Positions 1-7,586 of a DNA stretch of 64,000 bases are shown here, piece after piece. Made by a program: the position numbers and the translations under genes. Source of the stretch: Pseudomonas sp. GD04091 (GTDB lineage Bacteria; Pseudomonadota; Gammaproteobacteria; Pseudomonadales; Pseudomonadaceae). Below the pieces are notes generated by a model. It had not been told where the DNA came from and ran no database searches. It saw only the letters and a program-made list of their open reading frames with translations. Position 1 is the first letter of the stretch; each line of letters starts with the position of its first letter. The stretch lies in the NCBI RefSeq assembly GCF_029836165.1, contig NZ_JAOEBG010000018.1, forward strand, positions 1 through 64,000, written 5' to 3'.

Positions 1-1368
1 CAAGGTGAATCGAGTCGGGCCCTGCGGCTGGCTTTGCACCTCGACCCGCCCGCCATGCAACTGCATGATCGACTTCACGATCGCCAGTCCCAACCCCGTC
101 CCGCCTTCCAGTCGCGAACGTCCGGCCCCGGCCCGATAGAAGCGCTCGAACAGGTGCGGCAGGTGCGCCTGACCAATCCCCACCCCCTGGTTTTCCACCC
201 AGACGCCAATCTCATTGCCCTGACGCTCGATGCCCACGGCCACCGGTTTGCCCTCCGGGCTATGGCGAATCGCGTTGCTCAACAGGTTCGAAAGCGCGCG
301 CTGAAACATCAACCGGTCCGCCAGCGCGGTGCCCCAACCCTGCAGGTGCAGGGAGATGCCCTTGAGCTCGGCACTGAACGCGAACAGTTCGCTGACCCGC
401 GCCACCTCGTCGGCCAATGCCACCGGGGCCAGCACGACCTGGGCCTGTGGCTGGCTGACCTGGGCGAGGAACAGCATGTCGTTGATGATGCGGTTGAGCC
501 GGGTCAGTTCGTCGACGCTGTCTTCCAGGGCTTCGCGGTACTTGTCGCCATCGCGCTCGCGGGCCAGGGTCACCTGGGCCTTGCCCATCAGGTTGCCGAT
601 GGGCGTGCGCAGTTCGTGGGCCAGGTCGTCGGAGAACTGTGACAGTTGCCGTACGCCATGATCGAGCCGGTCCAGCATGACGTTGATGGCCCGAGCCAGG
701 TCGCCCAGCTCAGCGGGCAGCCCTTGGTCCGGCAGGCGGTGTTCGAGGTCCTGCGCCGAGACTTGTCCTGCGATGCGGCGAAAGTGCCGCAACGGGCGCA
801 GGCCGCGCTGGACCAGCTTCCAGGCGGCGATGCCGATGAGCACCAGCAGCAGCGGCAGGGCCAGGAGGGTCGAATGCAGGTAGGCCTGCAGCAAGCTGCT
901 GTCATCGCTGCGATTGAGCGACATCAGCACCTTGACCGGGGTGTCGTCGCGCAGGCGCATCAGGCGGCTGGCAGTGAGGATCTGGTTGTCGGCGCCGTCG
1001 CGCCAGACGTGGAAGCTCAGCCGGTTGTCGCTGTCGAGGTTCATCAGATGCTGGGATTGCAGGGCCGGGCCAAGGCTCAGCAGCGCCGGATGGCGGCCAT
1101 TGACGGCCATCACGCTGAGGCTCAGGTTGTCATGGCCCATCACCAGGTCGAGCAGGGGATGGGCACGGGCGCCCAGGTCATCGCTGCGCAGGTCCACGCG
1201 CAGGTTGTGTTCGACCTGCTGCATCTTGCGCGCCAGGTCCTTGCGTGCCCGGCTGTCCAGCTCGTGGTCGAGGGCGAACACCGCCAGGCACGCCAGCAGC
1301 AGCACCAGCGCGGCGCCCATCAAGGTGACGGTCAGGCCCAGGCGCAGCGACAGGGTCGGGCGTTTCAC
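1..1368 (-). CDS. Heavy-metal sensor histidine kinase (CusS/CopS type), 3' end outside window
   Basis: Inner-membrane sensor kinase, probably sensing a periplasmic metal and phosphorylating the regulator encoded just upstream. The frame runs 456 codons from a GTG start to the window edge without a stop, so only a short C-terminal piece is missing (family about 460-480 residues). Visible in order: an N-terminal membrane helix (about residues 7-30), a periplasmic sensor stretch, a second helix (about 165-185), HAMP, an H-box (DLAHELRTP), an N-box (LLSNAIRHSPEG), and the G1 (NQGVGI) and G2 (GGTGLGLAI) ATP-lid motifs. The GTG overlaps the regulator's TGA by four bases (GTGA), so the pair is translationally coupled. 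The family call is firm; the metal is not shown by the sequence. Confidence 0.9.
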   Translation of the reverse strand, partial: MKRPTLSLRLGLTVTLMGAALVLLLACLAVFALDHELDSRARKDLARKMQQVEHNLRVDLRSDDLGARAHPLLDLVMGHDNLSLSVMAVNGRHPALLSLGPALQSQHLMNLDSDNRLSFHVWRDGADNQILTASRLMRLRDDTPVKVLMSLNRSDDSSLLQAYLHSTLLALPLLLVLIGIAAWKLVQRGLRPLRHFRRIAGQVSAQDLEHRLPDQGLPAELGDLARAINVMLDRLDHGVRQLSQFSDDLAHELRTPIGNLMGKAQVTLARERDGDKYREALEDSVDELTRLNRIINDMLFLAQVSQPQAQVVLAPVALADEVARVSELFAFSAELKGISLHLQGWGTALADRLMFQRALSNLLSNAIRHSPEGKPVAVGIERQGNEIGVWVENQGVGIGQAHLPHLFERFYRAGAGRSRLEGGTGLGLAIVKSIMQLHGGRVEVQSQPQGPTRFTL

Positions 1369-2039
1369 GTGCGCGCCTCGAGTACGTAGCCGACTCCGCG
1401 CAGGGTATGGATCAGCTTGTCCTCGAACGGGTCGTCGATCTTCGCCCGCAAGCGGCGGATAGACACTTCCACGACGTTGGTGTCGCAGTCGAAGTTCATG
1501 TCCCATACCAGCGAGATGATCTGGGTGCGCGACAGGACCTCGCCGCTCTGGCGCATCAACAGGTGCAGCAGGGCGAACTCCTTGGCGGTCAGGTCGATGC
1601 GCTGGCCACCGCGCCAGGCCCGGTGGCGACCGGGGTCTAGCTCGAGATCGGCGACTTTCAGCGTACTGGGCTGCAGGTGCTGGTCGTTGCGTCGCAGCAG
1701 GCTGCGGATCCGGGCCAGCAGTTCGGGGAACTCGAAGGGTTTGAGCAGGTAGTCGTCGGCCCCCAGGTCCAGGCCTTTGACCCGGTCGGCCAGGCGGCCG
1801 TGGGCGGTGAGCATCATGATCCGCGTCGACGATTCGGCACGCAGGCGTTGCAGTACGCTCCAACCGTCCAGTTCGGGCAGGTTGACGTCGAGGATCACCA
1901 GGTCGTACGGCTGCTGGCGGGCGAGGTGCAGGCCATCGGTGCCGGTGTGGGCACAGTCGACCACATAGCCGTTTTCGCGCAGGCCCTGTTGCAGGTACTC
2001 GGCGGTGCGGGGTTCGTCCTCGATGATCAGTAGGCGCAT
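1365..2039 (-). CDS. Heavy-metal response regulator (CusR/CopR family, OmpR type)
   Basis: DNA-binding response regulator of 224 residues, full length for the family. The receiver domain (about 1-115) shows the acidic pocket (IIEDE), the phospho-acceptor Asp in LVILDVNLP, the switch Thr in MLTAHG and the Lys in LLKPF. The C-terminal winged helix (about 125-222) includes VWDMNFDCDTNVVEVSIRRL, close to the conserved CusR/CopR recognition region. It is the first gene of a two-gene operon with the sensor kinase, overlapping it by four bases. Copper or silver is the usual ligand of this subfamily, but that is inference here. A 7-bp inverted repeat upstream suggests autoregulation. Confidence 0.92.
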   Translation of the reverse strand: MRLLIIEDEPRTAEYLQQGLRENGYVVDCAHTGTDGLHLARQQPYDLVILDVNLPELDGWSVLQRLRAESSTRIMMLTAHGRLADRVKGLDLGADDYLLKPFEFPELLARIRSLLRRNDQHLQPSTLKVADLELDPGRHRAWRGGQRIDLTAKEFALLHLLMRQSGEVLSRTQIISLVWDMNFDCDTNVVEVSIRRLRAKIDDPFEDKLIHTLRGVGYVLEART

Positions 2040-2067
2040 GGTCGGGCTCTGTGTGGAAAGGGGGGCG

Positions 2068-2098
2068 ATTCTCGACCCTGTAGTGACATCAGGGTCAA
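2068..2098 (-). promoter_or_regulatory. Candidate promoter with embedded dyad before the two-component operon
   Basis: On the minus strand TTGACC (2098-2093) and GAGAAT (2073-2068) are 19 bp apart and could be -35 and -10 elements. A perfect inverted repeat GACCCTG-N9-CAGGGTC spans 2074-2096, filling the spacer and overlapping the -35. It lies 35 bp upstream of the regulator start, a suitable place for autoregulation. The binding protein is inferred. Confidence 0.5.
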
Positions 2099-2187
2099 GC
2101 GGCGAGAATGTTACTGGATGCGAATGGACAAGCGGCGGGAATAACGGATTTGTAATGCGCGGGTCATCTGCCTGACAGGGCCGCCGT

Positions 2188-2216
2188 CATCGCGGGGCAA
2201 GCCCGCTCCCACAAAG
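2188..2216. repeat. REP element (single)
   Basis: Contains the short palindrome GGGGCAAGCCCGCTCCCACA typical of P. putida-group REPs. It lies between the divergent two-component operon and the small secreted-protein gene. Confidence 0.75.
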
Positions 2217-2332
2217 GCAGCACGACCCCGCGATGCGGTTCTCTTGCAAGACTGTAATGTCCGCCTCACCTTGCTGTTAGCTGCGTCTTGGCATGCTGGC
2301 CCTGTCGATACGGTTATCATGAGGCAAGCACG

Positions 2333-2536
2333 ATGAACCTTACCAAATACCTGCTGCTGGCGATCCTGGCCCTGGGCAGTACCAGCGTTTTCGCCGAAGG
2401 CGGTGCCGAGCGTTCCAAGCAGTTCTGGCAAGCGTTCCGCGAAGACCAGGCGCGCCTGCACGGCGACAAGCAGCAGGCTGTGGCCGAGCGTGAGCGCAAG
2501 GCGCAGGAGAAGGCCCGCGAGGTGGCCAAGGACTGA
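2333..2536 (+). CDS. Small secreted hypothetical protein (67 aa)
   Basis: A 67-residue protein whose first 21 residues form a clean signal peptide (hydrophobic core LLLAILALGSTS, cleavage after VFA). The mature part of about 46 residues is highly charged (Lys, Arg, Glu, Gln) and predicted helical, with no Cys or metal-binding cluster. It is divergent from the metal-responsive two-component operon and could be a target of it, as small periplasmic proteins beside CopRS-type systems often are; that is inference. The start used follows the signal peptide; an upstream in-frame start would add residues that spoil it. I do not recognise a family with a known function. Confidence 0.7.
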   Translation: MNLTKYLLLAILALGSTSVFAEGGAERSKQFWQAFREDQARLHGDKQQAVAERERKAQEKAREVAKD

Positions 2537-2605
2537 GTACCACACACCTGCGCCGCGACAGCTCCTCGCCGCAGGTGGATTGCGGCGCCCCTGGGGGCGC
2601 CTTTT

Positions 2606-3562
2606 TTATTTGCGCGCCAGCAGCGTGGCCCGGCGTGGGGCCGGCAGGCCTTCGATGGTCTTGCCGTGGTCGTTCGGGTCGAGGAAATCGCCCAGCGACT
2701 GGTAGCGCATCCACTCGGTGCTGCGTTGTTCCTCGACACTGGTGACGCTGACATCGACGCAGCGCACATCACTGAACCCGGCCCGGCGCAACCAGCGCTC
2801 CAGCGCCGGCACCGACGGCAGGAACCAGACGTTGCGCATCTGCGCGTAGCGGTCCTCGGGCACCAGCACCTGCTGCTCGTCACCTTCGATCACCAGCGTC
2901 TCCAGCACCAGCTCGCCACCCTTGACCAGGCAGTCCTTGAGCGCCAGCAGGTGCTCGATGGGCGAGCGGCGGTGGTAGAACACGCCCATGGAAAACACGG
3001 TGTCGAAGCCTTCGAGGTTGGCCGGCAGGTCTTCGAGGGCGAAGGGCAGGTGCCAGGCCGGCAGTTCCGGCAGGTACTGTTGCACGGCCTGGAACTGGCA
3101 GAAGAACAGCCAGTTGGGGTCGACGCCGATGACCATGTCGGCGCCGGCGCCGAGCATGCGCCACTGGTAGTAGCCATTGCCGCAGCCCACGTCGAGCACG
3201 CGCTTGCCCTTGAGGTTCAGGTGCGGGCCGACCCGTGACCATTTCCAGTCCGAGCGCCATTCGGTGTCCACATGCACGCCGAACAGGTCGAACGGGCCCT
3301 TGCGCCAAGGTGACAGGCCCATCAGCGCCTGGCGCATCTGCGCGCGGGTGGCGTCGTCGCAGTCACAGTCCAGGCGCAAGCCGTCGACCAGGTCGATCTC
3401 GCTCGGGGTCAGCCGGGGTAGTGCCTCGAGGGCGCCGCGCCAGCGGTCGAGGTCGCCGTGGCCCTTTTCCAGCTTGGCGTCCAGTTGTGCCTGCAGGCCT
3501 TGGGACCAGGTGGCAAGGGGCGTGCCCGCCAGGCGGCGGACGAGGGGGGACAGATCGATCAT
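2606..3562 (-). CDS. cmoB: tRNA U34 carboxymethyltransferase CmoB
   Basis: Transfers the carboxymethyl group of carboxy-SAM to 5-hydroxyuridine at position 34 of tRNA, giving cmo5U, which broadens wobble decoding. The protein has 318 residues, close to the E. coli enzyme (323). The SAM-fold motif VLDVGCGNGYY lies at about 123-133, followed by VIGVDPNWLFFCQF, and MGVFYHRRSP is a CmoB signature. The start MIDLSPL is chosen because its ATG overlaps the cmoA stop as ATGA; the longer frame would run 14 codons into cmoA. It forms a two-gene operon with cmoA, which makes its cofactor. Confidence 0.96.
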   Translation of the reverse strand: MIDLSPLVRRLAGTPLATWSQGLQAQLDAKLEKGHGDLDRWRGALEALPRLTPSEIDLVDGLRLDCDCDDATRAQMRQALMGLSPWRKGPFDLFGVHVDTEWRSDWKWSRVGPHLNLKGKRVLDVGCGNGYYQWRMLGAGADMVIGVDPNWLFFCQFQAVQQYLPELPAWHLPFALEDLPANLEGFDTVFSMGVFYHRRSPIEHLLALKDCLVKGGELVLETLVIEGDEQQVLVPEDRYAQMRNVWFLPSVPALERWLRRAGFSDVRCVDVSVTSVEEQRSTEWMRYQSLGDFLDPNDHGKTIEGLPAPRRATLLARK

Positions 3563-4302
3563 GGCAGGGCTATCAGCGAGGCGAAATTGAGGCATTGGAA
3601 CCACGGCACGACCTTGGAAAAACCGGCGGCGTGCAAGCGTTCCTTATGGGTTTGCAGGGTGTCGGGCTTCATCACGTTTTCGATGGCACTGCGCTTCTGG
3701 GCGATTTCCAGTTCGCTGTAGCCATTGGCGCGTTTGAAGTCCAGGTGCAGTTCGTTGAGCAACTGCTGCTCCTGCTCGTCGGCGAAGCGCAGCTTCTCCG
3801 AGAGAATCAGCGCGCCGCCCGGCAGCAGGGCCTGGCGGATGCGTGCGAGCAGTTCCAGGCGCTGTTCGGGAGCGATGAACTGCAGGGTGAAGTTCATCGC
3901 CACCACCGAGGCCGGTTCGAGTTCGAGCTTGAGGATGTCGGCCTCCAGCACCTGTGCCGGCAGCAGTTCCTGGAACATCGAGTCCTGGGCGGTGAGGTAC
4001 TGGCGGCAGCGCTCGACCATGGCCGCGGAATTGTCCACCGCGATCACCCGGCAGCCGTCGCTGCGCACATGGCGGCGCAGGGCCTGGGTCACCGCGCCCA
4101 GCGAGGCGCCGAGGTCGTACAGCGCGGAGTTCGGCTGGGCGAAGCGGGCGGCGAGCACGCCGAGGTTCTCGACGATGGTCGGGTAACCGGGCACCGAGCG
4201 CTTGATCATGTCCGGGAACACTTGCACCACGTCCTCGTTGAACACGAAGTCGGGCACCTGCTCCAGGGGTTGGGCGAATAGGCGGTCGGGTTGTTTGCTC
4301 AC
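3559..4302 (-). CDS. cmoA: Carboxy-S-adenosyl-L-methionine synthase CmoA
   Basis: Makes carboxy-SAM from SAM and prephenate for CmoB. It has 247 residues, the usual length. A class I methyltransferase fold is visible: YDLGASLGAVT (about 62-72), then VIAVDNSAAMVERC, and MNFTLQFI, all conserved in CmoA. It is the first gene of the cmoA-cmoB operon and overlaps the next start by four bases (ATGA). Constitutive housekeeping expression is expected; no special regulatory site was seen in the short upstream gap. Confidence 0.96.
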   Translation of the reverse strand: MSKQPDRLFAQPLEQVPDFVFNEDVVQVFPDMIKRSVPGYPTIVENLGVLAARFAQPNSALYDLGASLGAVTQALRRHVRSDGCRVIAVDNSAAMVERCRQYLTAQDSMFQELLPAQVLEADILKLELEPASVVAMNFTLQFIAPEQRLELLARIRQALLPGGALILSEKLRFADEQEQQLLNELHLDFKRANGYSELEIAQKRSAIENVMKPDTLQTHKERLHAAGFSKVVPWFQCLNFASLIALP

Positions 4303-4391
4303 GGTGGGTCCAGGCGGCTGGCAATCTACAGGGGCGGCATTCTAGCCAAACCGTGCTGAGCTTGCATGATTGGCTGACCGGCGCCGCTGGC

Positions 4392-4784
4392 TCATTTCAC
4401 CCGGATGACGCAATCGAAGGTCTGCACCGGGCGCACTTCCGGGGCCCAGGGCTGCTGGTAGACCAGGATCAGGTGGCCTTCACCGGCGGCCTTGGCCTGG
4501 AAGCGCCAGCTGGAAAGGCCGCCGCTGCCGACGATGCCGGCCTCTTCCGGTGAGCTGTACACCTCGGGACCGAGGCTGCGCAGGATCTCCGGCGCTGGAT
4601 TCTGCAACAGCCAGCGGTAGCCGGTGGTGGGGTTGCTGGGCAGGGTCAGGGTCAGGGCCTGGCCGACCTGCAGGCGCGCGGGGCACTCGCTTTCGCCGTC
4701 CAGTTCGACGGTGCGTTGCGGGTGCTGGGCGCAGGCGGTGAGCAGGGCCAGGCCCAGGGGAACGAGCAGACGAGGGGCAGTCAT
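4392..4784 (-). CDS. Chagasin-family (I42) protease inhibitor-like lipoprotein
   Basis: Lipoprotein of 130 residues. The signal peptide ends in the lipobox LLTAC, so Cys18 is probably the lipidated N-terminus. The body carries the three loop motifs of chagasin-type cysteine-protease inhibitors: NPTTGYRW, GSGGLSSWRF and a PW motif (QQPWAP). Inhibition of papain-like proteases is therefore likely, but its partner is unknown. The ATG at 4784 is preceded by CCGGAG; a longer frame starting at 4898 would begin inside a REP element and bury the lipobox. It is monocistronic, between cmoA and a REP pair. Confidence 0.82.
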   Translation of the reverse strand: MTAPRLLVPLGLALLTACAQHPQRTVELDGESECPARLQVGQALTLTLPSNPTTGYRWLLQNPAPEILRSLGPEVYSSPEEAGIVGSGGLSSWRFQAKAAGEGHLILVYQQPWAPEVRPVQTFDCVIRVK

Positions 4785-4854
4785 GTTGGCTCCGGAGGCT
4801 GAAAATGCCTGAGGATAACCGAAGCTGGCGGAAGTTTGTGGGGTCTGTGCGTAC

Positions 4855-4929
4855 CCTATCGCCGGCAAGCCGGCGCCCACCAGGAGGGTGCGTGCCACGC
4901 TTCGTGGGAGCCGGCTTGCCGGCGATAGG
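4855..4929. repeat. REP pair in inverted orientation (BIME-like)
   Basis: Two copies of a REP palindrome (core GCCGGCAAGCCGGC) face each other at 4855-4880 and 4904-4929, separated by about 23 bp. They lie between the lon stop and the chagasin-like gene, both on the minus strand. Confidence 0.85.
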
Positions 4930-4952
4930 GCCGCAACGCGGCCCCGCTCTCG

Positions 4953-7373
4953 CTAGAACAGCACTTTCGCCACATCGGCAAAGCGCTTGGCGAAATGCAC
5001 GGTCAAGCCTTCCTTCAGGTACTCCGGCAATTCCTCGAAATCGCCACGGTTGGCCTCCGGCAGGATCAGTTCGAAGATCTTCTGCCGCCGCGCCGCGATC
5101 ACTTTCTCGCGCACGCCACCGATCGGCAGCACCTGACCGGTGAGGGTCAGTTCGCCGGTCATGGCCACGCCCTTTTTCGGTGCCTGGTCACGGGCCAGCG
5201 ACAGCAGGGCGCTGGCCATGGTCACGCCGGCGCTGGGGCCGTCCTTCGGCGTAGCGCCTTCAGGGACATGCAGGTGGATGAAGGCCTCGTTGAAATAGCC
5301 CGGCGTACCACCGAACTGCTTCAGGTTCGAGCTGACGTAGCTGTAGGCGATTTCCGCCGACTCCTTCATCACATCACCCAGCTGGCCGGTGAGCTTGAGG
5401 CCACGGCTGAGGGTATGGATGGGGGTGGCCTCGATGGGCAGGGTGGCGCCGCCCATGCTGGTCCAGGCAAGGCCGGTGATCACGCCCTTGCCGGCCAGTA
5501 CCTGTTCGCTGCGGAACACCGGCATGCCCAGGGCGGGCTCCAGGTCCTTTGTGGCGATCCTGATCTTGGCTTCGGGGTCCTCCAGCAGCTTGACCACCGA
5601 CTTGCGCACCAGCTTGCCCAGCTGTTTTTCCAGCTGACGCACCCCGGCTTCGCGGGCGTAGCCTTCGATCACCGCGCGCAGGGCGTTGTCATTGATGCCC
5701 AGGCTGGCCTTGGACACGCCGGCCTTTTCCAGTTGCTTGGGCCACAGGTGACGCTTGGCGATGGCCAGTTTCTCTTCGGTGATGTAGCCGGACAGGCGGA
5801 TCACTTCCATGCGGTCGAGCAACGGGCCGGGGATCGAGTCCAGGGTGTTGGCGGTGCAGACGAACAGCACCTTGGACAGGTCCAGGCGCAGGTCGAGGTA
5901 ATGGTCGAGGAAATCGACATTCTGCTCGGGATCGAGGGTTTCCAGCAGCGCCGAGGCGGGATCGCCCTGGTAGCTCTGGCCCATCTTGTCGATCTCGTCG
6001 AGCATGATCACCGGGTTCATCACCTCGACTTCCTTCAGCGCCTGTACCAGCTTGCCCGGCTGGGCGCCGATGTAGGTGCGGCGGTGGCCCTTGATCTCGG
6101 CCTCGTCGCGCATGCCGCCGACGCTGAAGCGGTAGAACGGCCGGCCCAGGGATTCGGCGATGGACTTGCCGATGCTGGTCTTGCCCACGCCCGGCGGGCC
6201 CACCAGCAGCACGATGGAGCCGCTGATCTCACCTTTCCAGGCGCCGACGGCGAGGAACTCGAGGATGCGCTCCTTGATGTCGTCGAGCCCGGCATGGTGG
6301 CGGTCGAGGACCTTGCGCGCGTGCTTGAGGTCGAGCTTGTCCTTGCCGTACACGCCCCAGGGCAGGGCGGTGGCCCATTCCAGGTAATTGCGGGTGACGG
6401 CGTACTCCGGCGAGCCGGTCTCGAGGATCGACAGCTTGCCCATCTCTTCGTCGATGCGCTTTTTCGCCTGCTCCGGCAGGGTCTTGCCTTCCAGGCGCTG
6501 CTGGAACTGCTCCAGGTCGGCGCTGCGGTCGTCCTTGGTCAGGCCCAGCTCCTGCTGGATGACCTTGAGCTGTTCCTTGAGGAAGAACTCGCGCTGGTGC
6601 TCGCCGATCTGCCGGTTCACCTCGGCGGAGATCTCGTTCTGCAGCCGGGCCACCTCGACTTCCTTGCGCAGCATCGGCAGGACCTTTTCCATGCGCTTGA
6701 GCATGGGCACGCAGTCGAGCACTTCCTGCAGCTGGTTGCCGGTGGCGGAGGTGAGGGCGGCGGCGAAGTCGGTCAGTGGCGACGGGTCGTTGGGGCTGAA
6801 GCGGTTGAGGTAGTTCTTCAGCTCTTCGCTGTACAGCGGGTTGAGCGGCAGCAGTTCCTTGATCGCGTTGATCAGGGCCATGCCGTAGGCCTTCACCTCA
6901 TCGTTGGGTTCGGCGGGCTGGCGCGGGTACTCGACTTCCACCAGGTAGGGCGGGCGGTGGTGCTTGAGCCAGGTGCGGATGCGCACCCGGGTCAGGCCCT
7001 GGGCGACGAACTGCAGCTTGCCGCCCTCGCGGCTGGCGTGGTGCACCTTCACCAGGGTGCCGTATTCGGGCAGGGCCTTGGTGTCGAAGTGGCGGTGGTC
7101 TTCCGGCGGGGTGTCCATGAAGAACAGTGCCAGGGAGTGGTGCGGGGTCTTGGCCACCAGGTCGAGGGTTTCGGCCCAGGGTTCTTCGTTGACGATCACC
7201 GGCAGCACCTGCGCGGGGAAGAACGGGCGGTTGTGGATCGGGATCACGTAGACCTTGTCCGGCAGCTGCTGGCCGGGCAGGGCGAGGTTGTGGCCGGTGG
7301 TGGCCGAGGGATCGAGGTGTTCGACTTCGCTGTGTTCGTCAGGGTGTTCCGGGAAATCCTGCTGGTCGCTCAT
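4953..7373 (-). CDS. lon: ATP-dependent Lon-family protease (second Lon / AsrA type)
   Basis: Cytoplasmic AAA+ serine protease of 806 residues. An N-terminal substrate-recognition domain (about 40-240) is followed by a coiled coil, the AAA+ module with Walker A GPPGVGKTS and Walker B IMLDEIDKM, and the protease domain with the catalytic Ser in PKDGPSAGV and the catalytic Lys in GGVREKVIAA. The acidic, His-containing N-terminal extension (about the first 35 residues) and the setting away from clpXP-hupB suggest the Lon paralogue found in pseudomonads (AsrA of P. aeruginosa, linked to heat-shock and antibiotic responses) rather than the main Lon. That assignment rests on family knowledge and context. 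It stands alone between REP pairs. Confidence 0.93.
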   Translation of the reverse strand: MSDQQDFPEHPDEHSEVEHLDPSATTGHNLALPGQQLPDKVYVIPIHNRPFFPAQVLPVIVNEEPWAETLDLVAKTPHHSLALFFMDTPPEDHRHFDTKALPEYGTLVKVHHASREGGKLQFVAQGLTRVRIRTWLKHHRPPYLVEVEYPRQPAEPNDEVKAYGMALINAIKELLPLNPLYSEELKNYLNRFSPNDPSPLTDFAAALTSATGNQLQEVLDCVPMLKRMEKVLPMLRKEVEVARLQNEISAEVNRQIGEHQREFFLKEQLKVIQQELGLTKDDRSADLEQFQQRLEGKTLPEQAKKRIDEEMGKLSILETGSPEYAVTRNYLEWATALPWGVYGKDKLDLKHARKVLDRHHAGLDDIKERILEFLAVGAWKGEISGSIVLLVGPPGVGKTSIGKSIAESLGRPFYRFSVGGMRDEAEIKGHRRTYIGAQPGKLVQALKEVEVMNPVIMLDEIDKMGQSYQGDPASALLETLDPEQNVDFLDHYLDLRLDLSKVLFVCTANTLDSIPGPLLDRMEVIRLSGYITEEKLAIAKRHLWPKQLEKAGVSKASLGINDNALRAVIEGYAREAGVRQLEKQLGKLVRKSVVKLLEDPEAKIRIATKDLEPALGMPVFRSEQVLAGKGVITGLAWTSMGGATLPIEATPIHTLSRGLKLTGQLGDVMKESAEIAYSYVSSNLKQFGGTPGYFNEAFIHLHVPEGATPKDGPSAGVTMASALLSLARDQAPKKGVAMTGELTLTGQVLPIGGVREKVIAARRQKIFELILPEANRGDFEELPEYLKEGLTVHFAKRFADVAKVLF

Positions 7374-7471
7374 GGGGCACCTGCGTGAATGGCTATGGTG
7401 CTTAGATGGGGCGGTGGTTGGCAGGTTTCAATGGTAGACGAAGGGCGCGGTGTGGGAGCCTGTGCTGGCCT

Positions 7472-7556
7472 ATTCGCGGGTAAACCCGCTCCCACAGGTA
7501 CAGCGCTACCCTTGAGAACGGCGCTGTACCTGTGGGAGCGGGCTTGCCCGCGAAAG
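7472..7556. repeat. REP pair in inverted orientation between gcd and lon
   Basis: Head-to-head copies of the GCGGGC/GCCCGCTCCCACAGGTACAGCGC type repeat at 7472-7505 and 7521-7556. Together they could form a long cruciform or hairpin after the gcd stop. Confidence 0.85.
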
Positions 7557-7586
7557 CGGTGGTGGGCGCGCCACCACCTGTGTGGC

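Noticed and set aside
4785..4898. Upstream in-frame extension of the chagasin-like lipoprotein
   Set aside because: It would begin inside a REP and destroy the signal peptide and lipobox.
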